A stretch of 64,000 nt of DNA from Mycoplasmopsis synoviae ATCC 25204 (GTDB lineage: Bacteria > Bacillota_I > Bacilli_A > Mycoplasmatales > Metamycoplasmataceae), in contig NZ_CP011096.1 of assembly GCF_000969765.1 (NCBI RefSeq), positions 782,496 through 846,495 on the forward strand, written 5' to 3'. Shown one piece after another: positions 44,601 to 55,802 of this stretch (position 1 is the stretch's first letter; each line of letters begins with the position of its first letter). Made by a program: the position numbers and the translations under genes. The notes under the pieces were generated by a model. That model saw only the letters and a list, made by a program, of their open reading frames with translations. It ran no database searches and was not told the DNA's origin.

Positions 44601-45518
44601 TTATCCTAAATTAGAAAGCAATCTCATTACTTGATCAATATCTTTGTTTTCTAATTCTCTTATAATGTGAAAATATGTTTTTTGTGTTGTAGTCATACTT
44701 GCGTGACCTAATCTTTTTGCAATGCTGGCTACAGAAACTCCAGCAAACAATAAAAGAGAAGCGTGTGTATGTCTTAAACCATGAATACTTATAACTGGTA
44801 TTCTTGCTTTAATGCAAACCCTTCTTAGTATTTCATTAATTGTTGAGTTATAAACTTTACCATTTACAAATATAGGTTTGTTTTCTGGTAAATCTTTTAT
44901 AAGGCCTGCAAATTGTGTTGATGTTTGTCAATCTATTTTTACACTTCTATTTGAAGATGCATTTTTTGTTTGAGAAAAATTATTTGTGTCTTTGTAATCT
45001 CATGTTTTGTTAATATTAATAGATTGTTTTGCAAAATCAAAATCTTTTGGAGTTAACGCTAAAGCTTCGGAAAATCTAATTCCAGTTTTGGCAATTAATA
45101 ATATTAATCAATATTCATTTATATTTGAATCTAACTTTAAATTCATTATTAAATTTTGAAGTTGAAATTGATTTAAATACTTTATTTTTTTATGTTTTGG
45201 AGATTTACCTTTAATAATAGCTTTTCTTGTTGGATCTATAGAAATTAAACCATCATCTACAGCATCTAAAATAGCTCCTTTTAATTGATGGTGAAAATCC
45301 ATTGTTGTTTGACGTTCATGAGTTTCAGAATATTTATTAAGAATTTCTTGATATTTTATTCTTGAAAGCTGTCAAACTTCTAAATCCGGAATAAGCTTTT
45401 CTATTCACATTTGAGTTAACTTATATTTCTTTAATGTAATAGGCCTAACGGCACCTTCTTTATAAACTTTTATTCAATTTTTATAATAATTGTGAAATTT
45501 TTCTTGTTTATATGACAT
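44601..45518 (-). CDS. Tyrosine recombinase (XerC/phage integrase type)
   Basis: A 305-residue site-specific recombinase. The N-terminal core-binding domain (VRPITLKKYKLTQMWIEKL) is followed by the catalytic domain with a complete set of residues: Arg in KTGIRFSEALAL, HGLRHTHASLL (HxxR), LGHAS, and the nucleophile Tyr in TTTQKTYFHI. Several TGA Trp codons. It lies 14 bases downstream of the silent hsdS cassette, same strand, and is enclosed by a 15-bp inverted repeat. In mycoplasmas such recombinases next to hsdS genes shuffle or invert specificity segments; that is the likely role here, inferred from context. Confidence 0.9.
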
Positions 45519-45532
45519 TTTTACCTTTCATT

Positions 45533-46510
45533 TTACGTCTTTTCCTTACGCCGATGAAGGGTGATAAGGTTGTTTAAAACATTTATAATTAAATTAATTT
45601 TTGAAATTTCGTTTTCTTTTGGAATAAAAAACTTCATTTTTAATACATTTTGTTTGTCTAATGCATTTATCGTATTTTTAACAACATATTTGTCAGATAT
45701 TTTGTCTAAAATTTCCGCTAGTGCAAAGTTAGTATGAACTTTATCCCCTATTAAAACTGCCGAAAGAGCGGTACAAAAAAATTTATTTGTTTTGTAATGG
45801 AATTTTCCTGCACTCCCTCTTGTTGTATAAATTATTGCGTTTTCAAACGAGTATTTTTCATAATATCCCCTAATGCCATTATTTAATGTTTGCGATGAAT
45901 ATACCGGATATTTGTTTTTAGCGCTTTTGTGTTTTTTTATTTTTTCATCAGTTATGAACTCTCCAGGCAAAGATTGAAATATTTTATTTACTTCACACTG
46001 TTCCCAAGAAAAAACATTTTTAAAAATTTTTAATTTTTCATTACACTGATGAAGGGTGATAAGGTTGTTTAATATAAAAATTAAATTACTAATTTTTGTT
46101 TGTTCGTTTATTTTTGGAGCTCAAAAAGTAATACTTTTAACATCTGTAGAAGTCAACAAAGGTATAGTCGCTTTTGTTATATATTTTTCAGAAACAAAAT
46201 TTAACATTTCTGCAAGCGCAAAATTTACAAAATAATTTTTTGGTGTTAAAGTCCCATTGTGAGTTGTAGAATAGAATTTTTCAGGCCTATAATTAAAATT
46301 TCCCGCATAACCATCAGTTGTTCAAGTTATTGCGTTTTCAAATAAATAAGTTTTATAGTAGCCCATTAGTCCATTATTTGTTGTTTGTGAAGAATAAACT
46401 GGATATTTATTTTTAAAATTCCTGAAATTGCTTATTTCATGTTTTAATAAAGTTTCTCCCCGATTTACATAAAATAAATTTCCCACTTTACACTGTTCCC
46501 AAGAAAAAAC
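45533..46510 (-). pseudogene. Silent hsdS cassette with two target-recognition domains
   Basis: An open frame of 325 codons that encodes two specificity modules but has no start: a TAA at 46513-46511 precedes VFSWEQCKVGNLFYVNRGET, and no ATG or ribosome site is available before the first module. Module 1 (about 46490-46066) is very like module 1 of the expressed hsdS (KYPVYSSQTTNNGLMGYYKTY) but diverges in its second half. Module 2 (46008-45571) is different (KYPVYSSQTLNNGIRGYYEKY... IIYTTRGSAGKFHY). The frame ends NLITLHRRKEKT inside the right inverted repeat. Best read as a donor of alternative recognition domains; a truncated old gene is the alternative. Confidence 0.82.
45540..45554 (-). 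repeat. Right 15-bp inverted repeat flanking the recombinase gene
   Basis: TTTTCCTTACGCCGA, reverse complement of 44583-44597. It forms the last codons of the silent hsdS frame and directly abuts the conserved box at 45553-45571. Confidence 0.85.
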
Positions 46511-47740
46511 TTATTATTTTTATGTTTTTTAGTATTTATTTTTGTTTTATGCAATATCAAAAAAAGGTATATGAAAAATTTCAGAAAAAAATAAAATAAC
46601 CAAAAAAGAATTTGATTATTTTAATACTGTTTTTTAAAAAATTTTTATTTTTTTAATAAATTTTAAAACTTTTCTAGACAAACATTTTTTCTAATAAAGT
46701 TTTTTTGAATTTTTGAATTAATTTTAACTTTTTCTGATGAAGGGTGATAAGGTTATATATTTTAGAAAATAGTTTTGCGATCTTATCTTGTTCTTCTTTG
46801 TTTTTTATTTTTTCTAAAGAAATATTTTGAACAAAATTTACGTAATGCCTCATATGGCCAAACGGTTTAAAATTTTTATTTTTTAGCAATAAATATATAA
46901 AAAATAAATTATTATTTTCTGTTTCAATTAATATTTTTATTACGGAAGATTTAACCATAAATGGAAAATTAACATATTTGATGTTCAATGTAAAATCATC
47001 AAAAATTATGCAATTCTTTTTGAAAGTCTTTTTTTCTTTTGTGTGGCCAATGATAAAAGATTTGTTAGCTGTTAATACTGGTGTTAATGCTCCTTTAATG
47101 TATTTTTCATTTTGCACTATATATTTATCGGGTCTTATAAAATTTAGTAAATCAATAACTTTACACTGTTCCCAAGCGTCAAAAAAACCATTAAATCTAA
47201 TTTTCGGAAAACTTTCTTCGTTTAAAGAAAACATTTTTTCTAATAAAGTTTTTTTAAATTTTTTAAGTAAATCTAGCTTTTTCTGATGAAGGGTGATAAG
47301 GTTGTTTAATGTAAAAATTAAATTACTAATTTTTGTTTGTTCGTTTATTTTTGGTGCAAAAAACTTTATTTGATTTACAACATTACTCATTAATTTTGGA
47401 TTGGCCGTTTTTGTAACATATTTCTGCGCAACTGAATTAATAATTTCAGATACGGCATAATTAGCATACCCATTATTAGACATTAAAACGCCATTAACAT
47501 TTGTAGAATAGAATTTTTCAGGCCTATAATTAAAATTTCCCGCATAACCATCAGTTGTCCAAGTTATTGCGTTTTCAAACAAATAGGTTTTGTAATAACC
47601 CATTAGTCCATTATTTGTTGTTTGTGAAGAATATACTGGATAAATGTTTTTTCTTGTTTTAAAGTTTGTTATAAATTTTTTAGCTAATGTTTCTCCTCTT
47701 GTTATTTCAAATAAATTTCCAACTTCACACTGTTCCCAAG
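45553..47740 (-). repeat. Conserved boxes framing four HsdS recognition modules
   Basis: Each module is framed by two exact boxes (plus-strand reading). Box A, ACACTGTTCCCAAG, encodes the start WEQC: 45995-46008, 46490-46503, 47163-47176, 47727-47740. Box B, GATGAAGGGTGATAAGGTT, encodes the end NLITLH: 45553-45571, 46048-46066, 46736-46754 (its last bases coding YNLITLH) and 47285-47303. Module lengths between boxes are about 420-425 bases. In addition 46266-46405 and 47503-47642 match over 140 bases with about seven mismatches by eye. Confidence 0.88.
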
Positions 47741-47813
47741 TTTCGCTAAATTCTTTAAAACGAATTTTCGGATATTTTTTTTTGATGTTTTTGTTTTCTA
47801 CTTGTTTTTTCAT
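46674..47813 (-). CDS. hsdS: Type I restriction-modification specificity subunit
   Basis: HsdS, 379 residues, chooses the DNA target for the type I methylase/nuclease. Two recognition domains, each starting WEQC (residues about 27 and 212) and ending NLITLHQKKL, followed by the helical spacers LLKKFKKTLLEKMFSLNEESFPKIRF and LIQKFKKTLLEKMF. The N-terminus MKKQVENKNIKKKYPKIRFKEFSETWEQCEV is complete, so this is the expressed copy. It lies 35 bases after hsdR. The first module is nearly identical in part to the first module of the silent cassette downstream, which marks recent exchange. Confidence 0.93.
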   Translation of the reverse strand: MKKQVENKNIKKKYPKIRFKEFSETWEQCEVGNLFEITRGETLAKKFITNFKTRKNIYPVYSSQTTNNGLMGYYKTYLFENAITWTTDGYAGNFNYRPEKFYSTNVNGVLMSNNGYANYAVSEIINSVAQKYVTKTANPKLMSNVVNQIKFFAPKINEQTKISNLIFTLNNLITLHQKKLDLLKKFKKTLLEKMFSLNEESFPKIRFNGFFDAWEQCKVIDLLNFIRPDKYIVQNEKYIKGALTPVLTANKSFIIGHTKEKKTFKKNCIIFDDFTLNIKYVNFPFMVKSSVIKILIETENNNLFFIYLLLKNKNFKPFGHMRHYVNFVQNISLEKIKNKEEQDKIAKLFSKIYNLITLHQKKLKLIQKFKKTLLEKMFV

Positions 47814-47848
47814 TTTTAAATTAATTTTTCTTTTTCGTTAAATTTAAA

Positions 47849-50800
47849 TTATTTTGAAATTTTTCAGCTTTTTGCATCTAAATTATTATTTATAATAGAT
47901 TCTTCTATTTTTTTTCTACCTTCTTTTCTTATTGTGACAAATTCAGCATCTGGATTTTCGTTTTTAAAATCTTTACCAAAAGGTGTTTCTGTTCAATTTA
48001 TTTCCTTTGTTATTTCGGTGAGTTGATTTCTCTCTTTTAACTCATTTTCAGAGGGAATTGTTTTAAATAATTTTTCGACCATTTTTATTTTGTCGTTTTT
48101 AATGCCAAAATAAGCACAGAATTTAAGTAAATTTTCTGTAAAAATTTCTTCTATTGTTTCATTTATATAAACTTGGAATTCTTTTTCAATAAATTTATCA
48201 GGATTATCTTGAAATTTTTCAAAGAATATTGGGCCGTATTTGTTATATAAAGCATCACCAGAATTTTTTACTTTATCTTTTAATTTTTCAATTGTTTGTT
48301 CGATTTGTTGAGGGTTATCATTTTTTTTAACTTCTTCTTGCAATTGAATTCATAATTTTTCAATATATTCTTTATTTATTATTGTCATTCTTTCAACGCT
48401 GTGAAGTTTTAATTCTATTTCAAGATCTGTTTTTTCAACTATGCTTTTGTGTTTTGTGTTAATTTCAGAATATAAATTTTTTCATTCTGCTATTGCAGAA
48501 ACAGGAAATTTTAATTTTTCTGCATCTTCTTGTGAATTTAAATCAAAACCTTGAATTTCAATAGCTTTTAATAAATTTTGTATATTTCTAAAAGATTCAA
48601 TAAATTGTTTTATTTCGTTTTCACTAAGTGTTTCTGGTGTTTCTTGGTGTTTATCAAAAATTTCCTTAAGTTTTGAATAACTTTCATTTATTTTTTTTAT
48701 ACTTGCTTCTTGCTTATCGAATAGAACAGATTTTCAATCATTATTTGAATATTTAGATATTGCACTTTCAATATTTCTTTCCATTGTACATGGGTAACGA
48801 TAATATTTAATTAATCCAAATGGTTTCTTCGAGTTATTTCAAATTCTATTTGTTCTTGAAAAAGCTTGAACTAAAGTTTTATCATTCATTACTTTGTCTA
48901 AATACAGAGTATTTACATATTTTGAATCGTAACCAGTTAAAAATTGATCGACAACAATTAAAATATCTATTTGATTTTCTTTAGTCTCGTCTTTGTTTAA
49001 TTTTGTATAAGATTCTTTATGAGCAAGCCTTAAGGCAACATCACTTTGAAATGATCGATAAACATTTTTGTCAGAAAATTGGAAACTTTCTTTGAACATT
49101 TCATTATAGTTTTTAATGATAAGTTTTATTGCTTCATCTTTAGCATCTTCTTTTTCAGAGCCATTTATACCTCAATCAAACATAGCGGTAACATTTAAAA
49201 TTGGTTTTTCGTTATTTTGATCTCAATAATCATGCTGTTTTAAAATATCTTTATTTTGAAAAAGTTCATAATATTTTATTGCATCTTCAATGCTAGATAC
49301 TGCAAAAATAGCGTGAAGTTCTCTTCCTGAAGAAGCGTTATTAAATCCTTCTAGAATATTATTAACAACATGATTATAATGGTCATATGTATCTATTTTT
49401 TCGTAACTAATATGTTCTTCATTTTTTATAAAAACTTCTTTGTTTGCAGTATAAAATTTTTCATCAAAATTTTTAACGTATTTATTTGTTTCTTTTAAAT
49501 TGTTGAATTTTTTCTGATTTATTTGTTTTGCAAGATCTTCAGGATCATAGGTGAAATGCTGATGAATATGGAAAGGTAAAACGTTTTTATCTCTTAAAGC
49601 ATAATAAATATTATAAGAATGTAATTGAGACCCGAATATATCCTCTGTTTGTAATTTAACTGCTAAATCTTTTTCAGATAAATTTTCATAATAAACAGGA
49701 GTTCCTGTAAAACCAAAAAATACAGCTTTAACAAAAAAGTCTTTAATTTCTTTTAGCATTTTTCCAAATGTTGATCTATGACATTCATCGACTATAAATA
49801 CAATTGTTTTATCCTGGATTTTTTCTTTATTTTTTAAAAATGATAAATTATCTGGATTTAATCCTCTGTGAAGTTTTTGTATTGAACTTATTATTAATTT
49901 TGTATCAAATGATTTATCAGCTAATTTTGTAAATAAATCGCGAGCGTTTTTTGCTCCTTGTATTTCATCTTCACTTTCAGAAAAATTTTTATATTCAACT
50001 AAACTTTGGTTAGCTAAATCCACTCTATCAACTAAAATAACAACTTTATCTACTGGTATTTGAAGATTATTTGAAATAAGTTCAGCAGTTTTAAAGGAAG
50101 TTAACGTTTTACCGCTACCTGTTGTATGTCAAATAAAACCACCTTTTCTAAAATCTTCTGTTTTAGATAAATTACTTTTTCTTTGTTCTAATAAATCTAT
50201 TAACTTTTTACATATTGAACTTACAGCATGATATTGGTATGGCCTTAAAACTTTTAATGTTTTTGTTGAATCATCAGAAACTGTGTAATAACTTATTAAT
50301 TTGTGCGCCATTGGAATTGATAAGAAATGCTTAATTAAATCTTTTCAATTTCCATAAATGTTGTTTTTCTCATCGCTTCATTGAAAATAAAATTCTTTTC
50401 TAAAAAGTTCATAAGATGAAGGTCTAGCAAAATATACAAATTCATTTGGTTTAGCTACAACAATAATTTGTATTAAAGAAAAAATGCCAGTGTATACACC
50501 ATTTTTAGAATATTTTCTTACTTGGTTAAGTCCTTCTTGTAAATTGACATCTGAATTTTTTAACTCAATATGAAAAAAGGGCATCCCATTAATTATTAAA
50601 AGTAAATCACCTCTATATGTACCATTAGCAAATATTGGTTGATTAGCTATTTGATAAGTGCTATCTCCGCCACCAATTTGACCTTTTTTGAATAATATTA
50701 ATGAAACATTTTTACCAAAATTCTCTTTATCTGCTTCATTGTCTCTTGTTATTGTAACTGAACCATTATTTACAAATTTACTAATATCTGATGTATATTC

Positions 50801-51046
50801 TGTTTTATTTATTTCAGTTAAAATTTGCTTCATTTCTAAATCAGTTAATTCAACATTATTTAACCTAGATTGCTGGCGATTATTTTGAAAAATAATTTTT
50901 TTTCAGTTTTCAATTAAATCTTTTTCAGTTGGATTTTGTAAAACTTCATATTGTCACTTGTATTTTTTAAGTAATTCAACAAAATGATCTTGAAATTCTA
51001 ATTCATTTTTAAAGTTTAATTTTTCTTTTAAGTTTTCTGATGACAT
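47849..51046 (-). CDS. hsdR: Type I restriction endonuclease subunit
   Basis: HsdR, 1065 residues, the translocating ATPase/nuclease of the type I complex. Nuclease site near residue 165-200 (GDLLLIINGMPFFHIELKN, the D...ELK pattern); Walker A IWHTTGSGKTLTSFK; Walker B VFIVDECHRSTFGKM; motif III FFGFTGTPVY; motif V/VI VDQFLTGYDSK and VQAFSRTNRI; long helical C-terminal part. All frame pieces between TGA Trp codons share one frame and no true stop was found, so the gene looks intact. It starts 7 bases after the hsdM stop. Confidence 0.93.
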
Positions 51047-51053
51047 TTTAATG

Positions 51054-53606
51054 TTATTTTTGAAGTATCTTAATAAACTCGTTTATCCCTTTCATATCGT
51101 AATCATTTCCGTTTAATTCTTTTAATAAAGAAATTAATTCATTTTCATTTTGTGATATTTCGTTTTCAATTTTTTCTAAACTTTCACCGTATTTATCTTT
51201 TAAAAGGTTAAGTTTATATGATAAATCTTCTAAATATTCATCAGGCAATTCAAGGATTTTATTGAGCATTAAATCAATTCATTTTCATTTTAATAATTCT
51301 TTTAAATCTTTTTCATTAGCATTTTCTTTGAAGTTTTCTGTTTTTTCTTTTAAATTAGATTTAAATCTTTTTATTAATTGATTATGTTTATCAATTTCAT
51401 TTTTATGTTTTTTAACTTCATTGAGTAAATCCATTGTGTCCTGATCTAAAGTATCGTCTTCTTTAATAACTTTATTTATTAAGCTAAAATCAAAATCGGT
51501 TTTATTTTTGTTTGAAAGATTATCTTTAATGTCTTCACTTAATGAATCATAGTTTTCTTTAATTTTTGCTTTTAAATCAGCAACTTTACTTTCTTGATCT
51601 TCTATTTTTTCTAAATCTGATTTAAATTTAAATTCTTGAATTTTTAAATCATCAAATATCTTTGTTAAAAGTTTATTTGAATTTTCTAAATTATTAAATG
51701 ACATTCCTTCAGAATTAATTAAATCTAAATCTTCTAAAATAATTTTTAAATGATCGTAAACATATTGAGCTGCTTTGAATTTATCTATTAATTTTTCATC
51801 TTCAAATTTAGATAAAAATTCTTTTATTGTTAATTCTTCTAAATTTATTGAATAAATTAAATTTTCATTTAACAATTTGTTTTCTAAAAACTTAGAAAAA
51901 TCTTTAAATTTATTTTTAAATGAATTTAAATAGCTAATGAATTCTTCATTTGTAAAAGCTACTTCTAAAATATCTTTATCTTTTAAAACTGAATATGAAT
52001 CATTTATTTTTTCTACTAATTGTTTCTTTAATGTTGGAAACATGTTTCAAAAATCTTTAAATTCATCTAATTCATTATTTGGTATTTGACTATATAAAAG
52101 TCCGTAAACGTCTAATTCTTCTTTCTTTTCAGAAGCATTTACATAACGATTAATATTAAGATTATATTCTGATTTTCTTATTTCTTCTAAAGAAACAACT
52201 TTTGCAAAGTTTTCAACATTTTCTCTTTTGATGACTGTTTGGAATATTTTTTCAATATTTGATTTTTCCAAAATATTTTTATTTCCATCTTTTTTAAATT
52301 CAAGAGAAGCATCAACAAATAAAATATCATTGTTATTTTTTTGTTTTTTTAGAATCATTATTATTGTTGGTATTCCAGTACCAAAGAAAATATTGCAAGG
52401 CAATCCTATTATTGTATCTATTTGATTTTTTTCAATTAAGGCTTTTCTAATTTTTCCTTCAGTTCCACCTCTAAATAAAACTCCATGTGGCAATACTACA
52501 GATACAATACCTTCTGGATTTATATGATATAAATCATGAAGAACAAAGGCGTAATCTGCTTTTGAAGCAGGTGCTACACCGTATTCTTTAAAACGCTCAT
52601 CACGTTCTCTACCTTCATTATTTCATTTTAGTGAATAAGGTGGATTTGAAACAACTGCATCTAAAAATAAAGGTCTATATGAATCTTCTGGGCTATCAGA
52701 ATCAAAATATGGTCAATCTGAGCTTAAAGTATCTCCGTTACGCGCATAAATATTATTTGGAAGAATGTTTCTAATAATTAAATTCATTCTTGTTAGCTTA
52801 TAAGCTTCCATTTGTAAATCTTGTGCAAAATATATAATTGAATTTTTATCATGTCCATATTTACTATATTCTTCACCAATATGGATAAGTAAAGAACCTG
52901 ATCCACTTGTTGGATCGTAAATGTTAATTTCTTTTTTATCTTTTAGATGATGAGCTGTTATTTTACTCATTAAACTTGAAACATAATACGGGGTATAAAA
53001 TTCTCCGGCTTTTTTACCGGCACCAGCTGCAAAATTTGAAATTAAATACTCATAAACAAAACCTAAGGCATCAAAGTTAATGTTATTATTCATTTGAATA
53101 TTTTTATCTATTAAGCTAATTATTTTTCTTAAGTTTTCAGTTTTTTGTTTATCACTTTCACCTAAAATTTTTATTCCATCTTGCAAGCTTTCAAAAATAT
53201 CACGGTAAAGGTTTTTCTTTTTAGCTTCATTGCTTATATTTCTTTTGAACTCAATTAAAGCATCATTTATTTCAACGTTTGTTGTTTCATTGATGTTTTT
53301 TATTCATGTTGAAAATAAATTTTTATATTTAATGAAATAACCTAATTCATCTTTGCATTGCTCTATAGTGTTAGCATAGTTTCCATCTATTTCATCATCT
53401 TTTTTATCTTTATTTTCTTCTCCATATTTTTCTAACTTTTCAATAGAAACTTTTAATTGATCATTAATAAAACTTACAAGTTTTACTGAAAGAAATTTAT
53501 AAAAAATAAATCCAAGAATGTAATCTTTATATCTTGAAGCGTCAATATTGCCACGCATTTCATTTGCTGCGTCTCATATTGCTGAAGCAATTTTTTGTTT
53601 TGTCAT
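51054..53606 (-). CDS. hsdM: Type I DNA methyltransferase subunit, extended
   Basis: HsdM, 850 residues, N6-adenine methylase. N-terminal helical domain TKQKIASAIWDAANEMRGN, then motif I YDPTSGSGSLLIH (S-adenosylmethionine site), motif IV SNPPYSLKW, and GVLFRGGTEGKIRKALIEKN with IIGLPCNIFFGTGIP, as in the family. The methylase core ends near residue 500; about 330 further residues are Lys/Glu/Leu-rich and mostly helical with coiled-coil patterns, an unusual C-terminal length. Two or more TGA Trp codons. First gene of the hsdM-hsdR-hsdS-silent hsdS-recombinase row. Confidence 0.92.
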
Positions 53607-53632
53607 TTATTTAATCCTTATGTGCTTTTGAA

Positions 53633-53658
53633 TAAAAAATAAACCGTTATTCAAACGG
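53633..53658 (-). terminator. Hairpin upstream of hsdM
   Basis: On the minus strand CCGTT / AACGG stem with 5-base loop followed by TTTATTTTTT. It would end transcription from the PTS/HAD genes ahead of hsdM; a TATATAAAG stretch just upstream could be a -10, which would put the hairpin in the hsdM leader. Confidence 0.5.
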
Positions 53659-53680
53659 AACTTTATATATCTATTTTACA

Positions 53681-55020
53681 TTAAATAAAATTGTTTTTTC
53701 TTTTAACAAAAAGTTTAAAATCAAACTTTGAATATTTAAAAACATAAACCAAATTTTGATTTAATTTTAAATTCAATTTTTTTGTTTTTTCTTCAAAGTA
53801 TTTTGTAGGGAATGCAAATTGATATCCTTTTTTAATATCTTTTATTGCTTTTTCATCTAAATAAATGTAAATGTTTTCTGTTAGTTTTAAATAAATTTCT
53901 TTTTTACTTAAAACTAAATTTTTATTTAATCTTAAAGTTTTATTATATTGCCTTTGAACCTGGTTAAATAGTAAAAATTCTTTATCACTATTTAAAGATA
54001 TATAAATTGGTCTATTTTGCATTTTTATAGACTTTAAAAATTCATCAAATGTATTAAAAGGTTTATAAGCTCAATTTGTAAAAGATAAACTACAAATTAA
54101 TGGTTGAAATCATCATTTATTATTTATATGATTAACTTTAAATTTTTTGATTTTATCTTCTATATTTGTTTTTGTTAAATTTCAAATAAAATCAGCAACT
54201 ACGCTACTGTTATTATCTTTTGCTGTTATATATTTTGTTACTTTCTTTAAATTGTTATGAGCGTTTAGCATAGCAATTCCATATTTAACATTTTGCAGCA
54301 TTTCAATATCGTTATTTTCATCTCCAAAAGGCATTGTTTTATTTAAATCTAAATTGTATTTAGAGAAAAACTCCATAATGGTTTTACCTTTTGAAGTTCC
54401 TTTAGCCATAATATCAATCACATCGCTTTGTGATTGCAAGTAATACATATCATCAAAAGATAAAAGATAATTTAAGAAATTGTCAAGTTTTTATTGACTT
54501 GTTTTATCTTTTAAAATTAAAATTTTTAAAAACTTTTCTTTTTCTAAAAATGAAAATAGTTTTTCTAAATTATTTTCATAATATTTAAATTTATAAGGAT
54601 TATCTTTTTGAATTTGAGAATATATTCGATTTTCAAATCAAATAGGATTATTAAAATTAAACCCATAAAGAAATTTTTCAGTATAGGTTAAAAAATCAAT
54701 TTTATTTTCATGTAAATATAAAACTAATTTTTGAAATGTATCTTTTGGAAGATAAGAAATAATTTCATTTTTATTTTTTCTTCAATTTAGCGAAACTATA
54801 GCTCCATTAATTCCAATTACAAAATCACTGATATTTAATTTTTCAAAATATTCTTTATTTATAAAAATTGGTCTACCGATAGCAATTATTACTTTTTTGT
54901 TATTATCTTGTAAAAATTTAATCGCACTTATATTTTCTTGTGATAGTTGTTTTTTACCATCAAGAATAGTTCATCCATATCGAAAATAAAGCTTTCAATT
55001 TCATTTATATTTACATTTTT
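53681..55020 (-). pseudogene. Broken HAD phosphatase with C-terminal extension
   Basis: Cof-type HAD relic. The start of the frame carries FIFDMD, then a single missing base near 54970 destroys the catalytic loop: adding one G gives FDMDGTILDGKKQL. Motif II IIAIGRPIF and the cap follow in the second frame, then a TAA (about 54493) interrupts, and the C-terminal half TMPFGDENNDIEMLQNVKYGIAM (motif IV) is intact. After the normal end of a HAD domain (VADFIW) the frame continues about 165 residues (NLTKTNIEDKIKKFKVNHI ... FVKRKNNFI) with no family I recognise. Lies 18 bases or so after the PTS IIA gene, so probably once acted on the imported sugar phosphate. Confidence 0.82.
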
Positions 55021-55038
55021 TATATTTATATTTTATTA

Positions 55039-55518
55039 CTATAAATATTTTTTGTAATCAAGACTTTTTAAAAATTCAATTAACTTTTCTTTACTTTGAA
55101 AGTTTGCTATTTTTTCTATATTTTCTTGATTTTCAAAAATTGCAACAATTTGCGGAATTGCTATTTTGGTGTGAATTTCGCCATTTAAAGAAGCAAAGCA
55201 AATCATAACTTTAACTTTTTTGTTTTCATCAAATGAAATAGCGTTTTTAAAAGTTACAAGCGAAAATGCGGTATCAAAAACATAATCGGATTCGCTTTTA
55301 ACATGTGGCATTGCAAAATTATCAGCTATTACGTAATAAGGCCCAAATTCTTTGGTAGATTCAATTATTTTTTCATAGTACAAATCACTAACTGCATTAG
55401 CTTTAACTAAAAGATCAGTAGCAGCTTTAATAGCTTCTTCTCAAGAATTTGCCTCTTGGTTTAGTGCTATTGAATCATTTAAAATTAAATTATCTATAAA
55501 GTTTAATTTACTAAGCAT
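55039..55518 (-). CDS. PTS EIIA component (ascorbate/mannitol-fructose type)
   Basis: A 159-residue phosphotransferase IIA protein; His in YYVIADNFAMPHVKSESDYV is the phosphorylation site of this family, followed by FSLVTFKNAISF and ICFASLNGEIHTKIAIPQI. It takes phosphate from HPr and passes it to IIB. Start at the ATG 55518, with one TGA Trp (NSWEEAI). It overlaps the IIB gene by 8 bases. With the IIC broken, it may be useless or may serve another permease. Confidence 0.88.
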
Positions 55519-55795
55519 TAAGTTTATCTTTAGCTTCTAGAATTTTAGATTTAATTTCATTTAAATCCATAACATTATTAATTCCATAAACTAAAGTTCT
55601 TCCTTTTGGAATTTCATCTACAAAGTTTTGAGTGCAAAAAATTACATCAAAATTTATTGCAACTGTTTTCCCTTGGCCAAGCTCTATAGATTCAACGATG
55701 CCTTCTAAATTTAATTCTTTTAAAGCTTGATTTGCTTTCATTTTAATAATCATTGAAGTGCCCATGCCACTTCCACATATACAAAGTATTTTCAT
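55511..55795 (-). CDS. PTS EIIB component (ascorbate, UlaB-like)
   Basis: A 94-residue IIB protein. The phosphocysteine loop ILCICGSGMGTSMIIKMKA is near the N-terminus (Cys at residue 6, in C-G-S-G-M-G), and VIFCTQNFVDEIP fits UlaB/SgaB. Its order between IIC and IIA is the usual one for ula loci. Intact reading frame, 7 bases after the broken IIC. Confidence 0.88.
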   Translation of the reverse strand: MKILCICGSGMGTSMIIKMKANQALKELNLEGIVESIELGQGKTVAINFDVIFCTQNFVDEIPKGRTLVYGINNVMDLNEIKSKILEAKDKLNA

Positions 55796-55802
55796 ATTTT
55801 CC

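Noticed and set aside
44583..45554. Insertion sequence made of the recombinase gene and its inverted repeats
   Set aside because: The enzyme is a tyrosine recombinase, not a DDE transposase, and I see no target-site duplication outside the repeats.
45553..47740. Regularly spaced identical boxes as a CRISPR array
   Set aside because: Spacing is over 400 bases and the boxes encode conserved HsdS residues within open frames.
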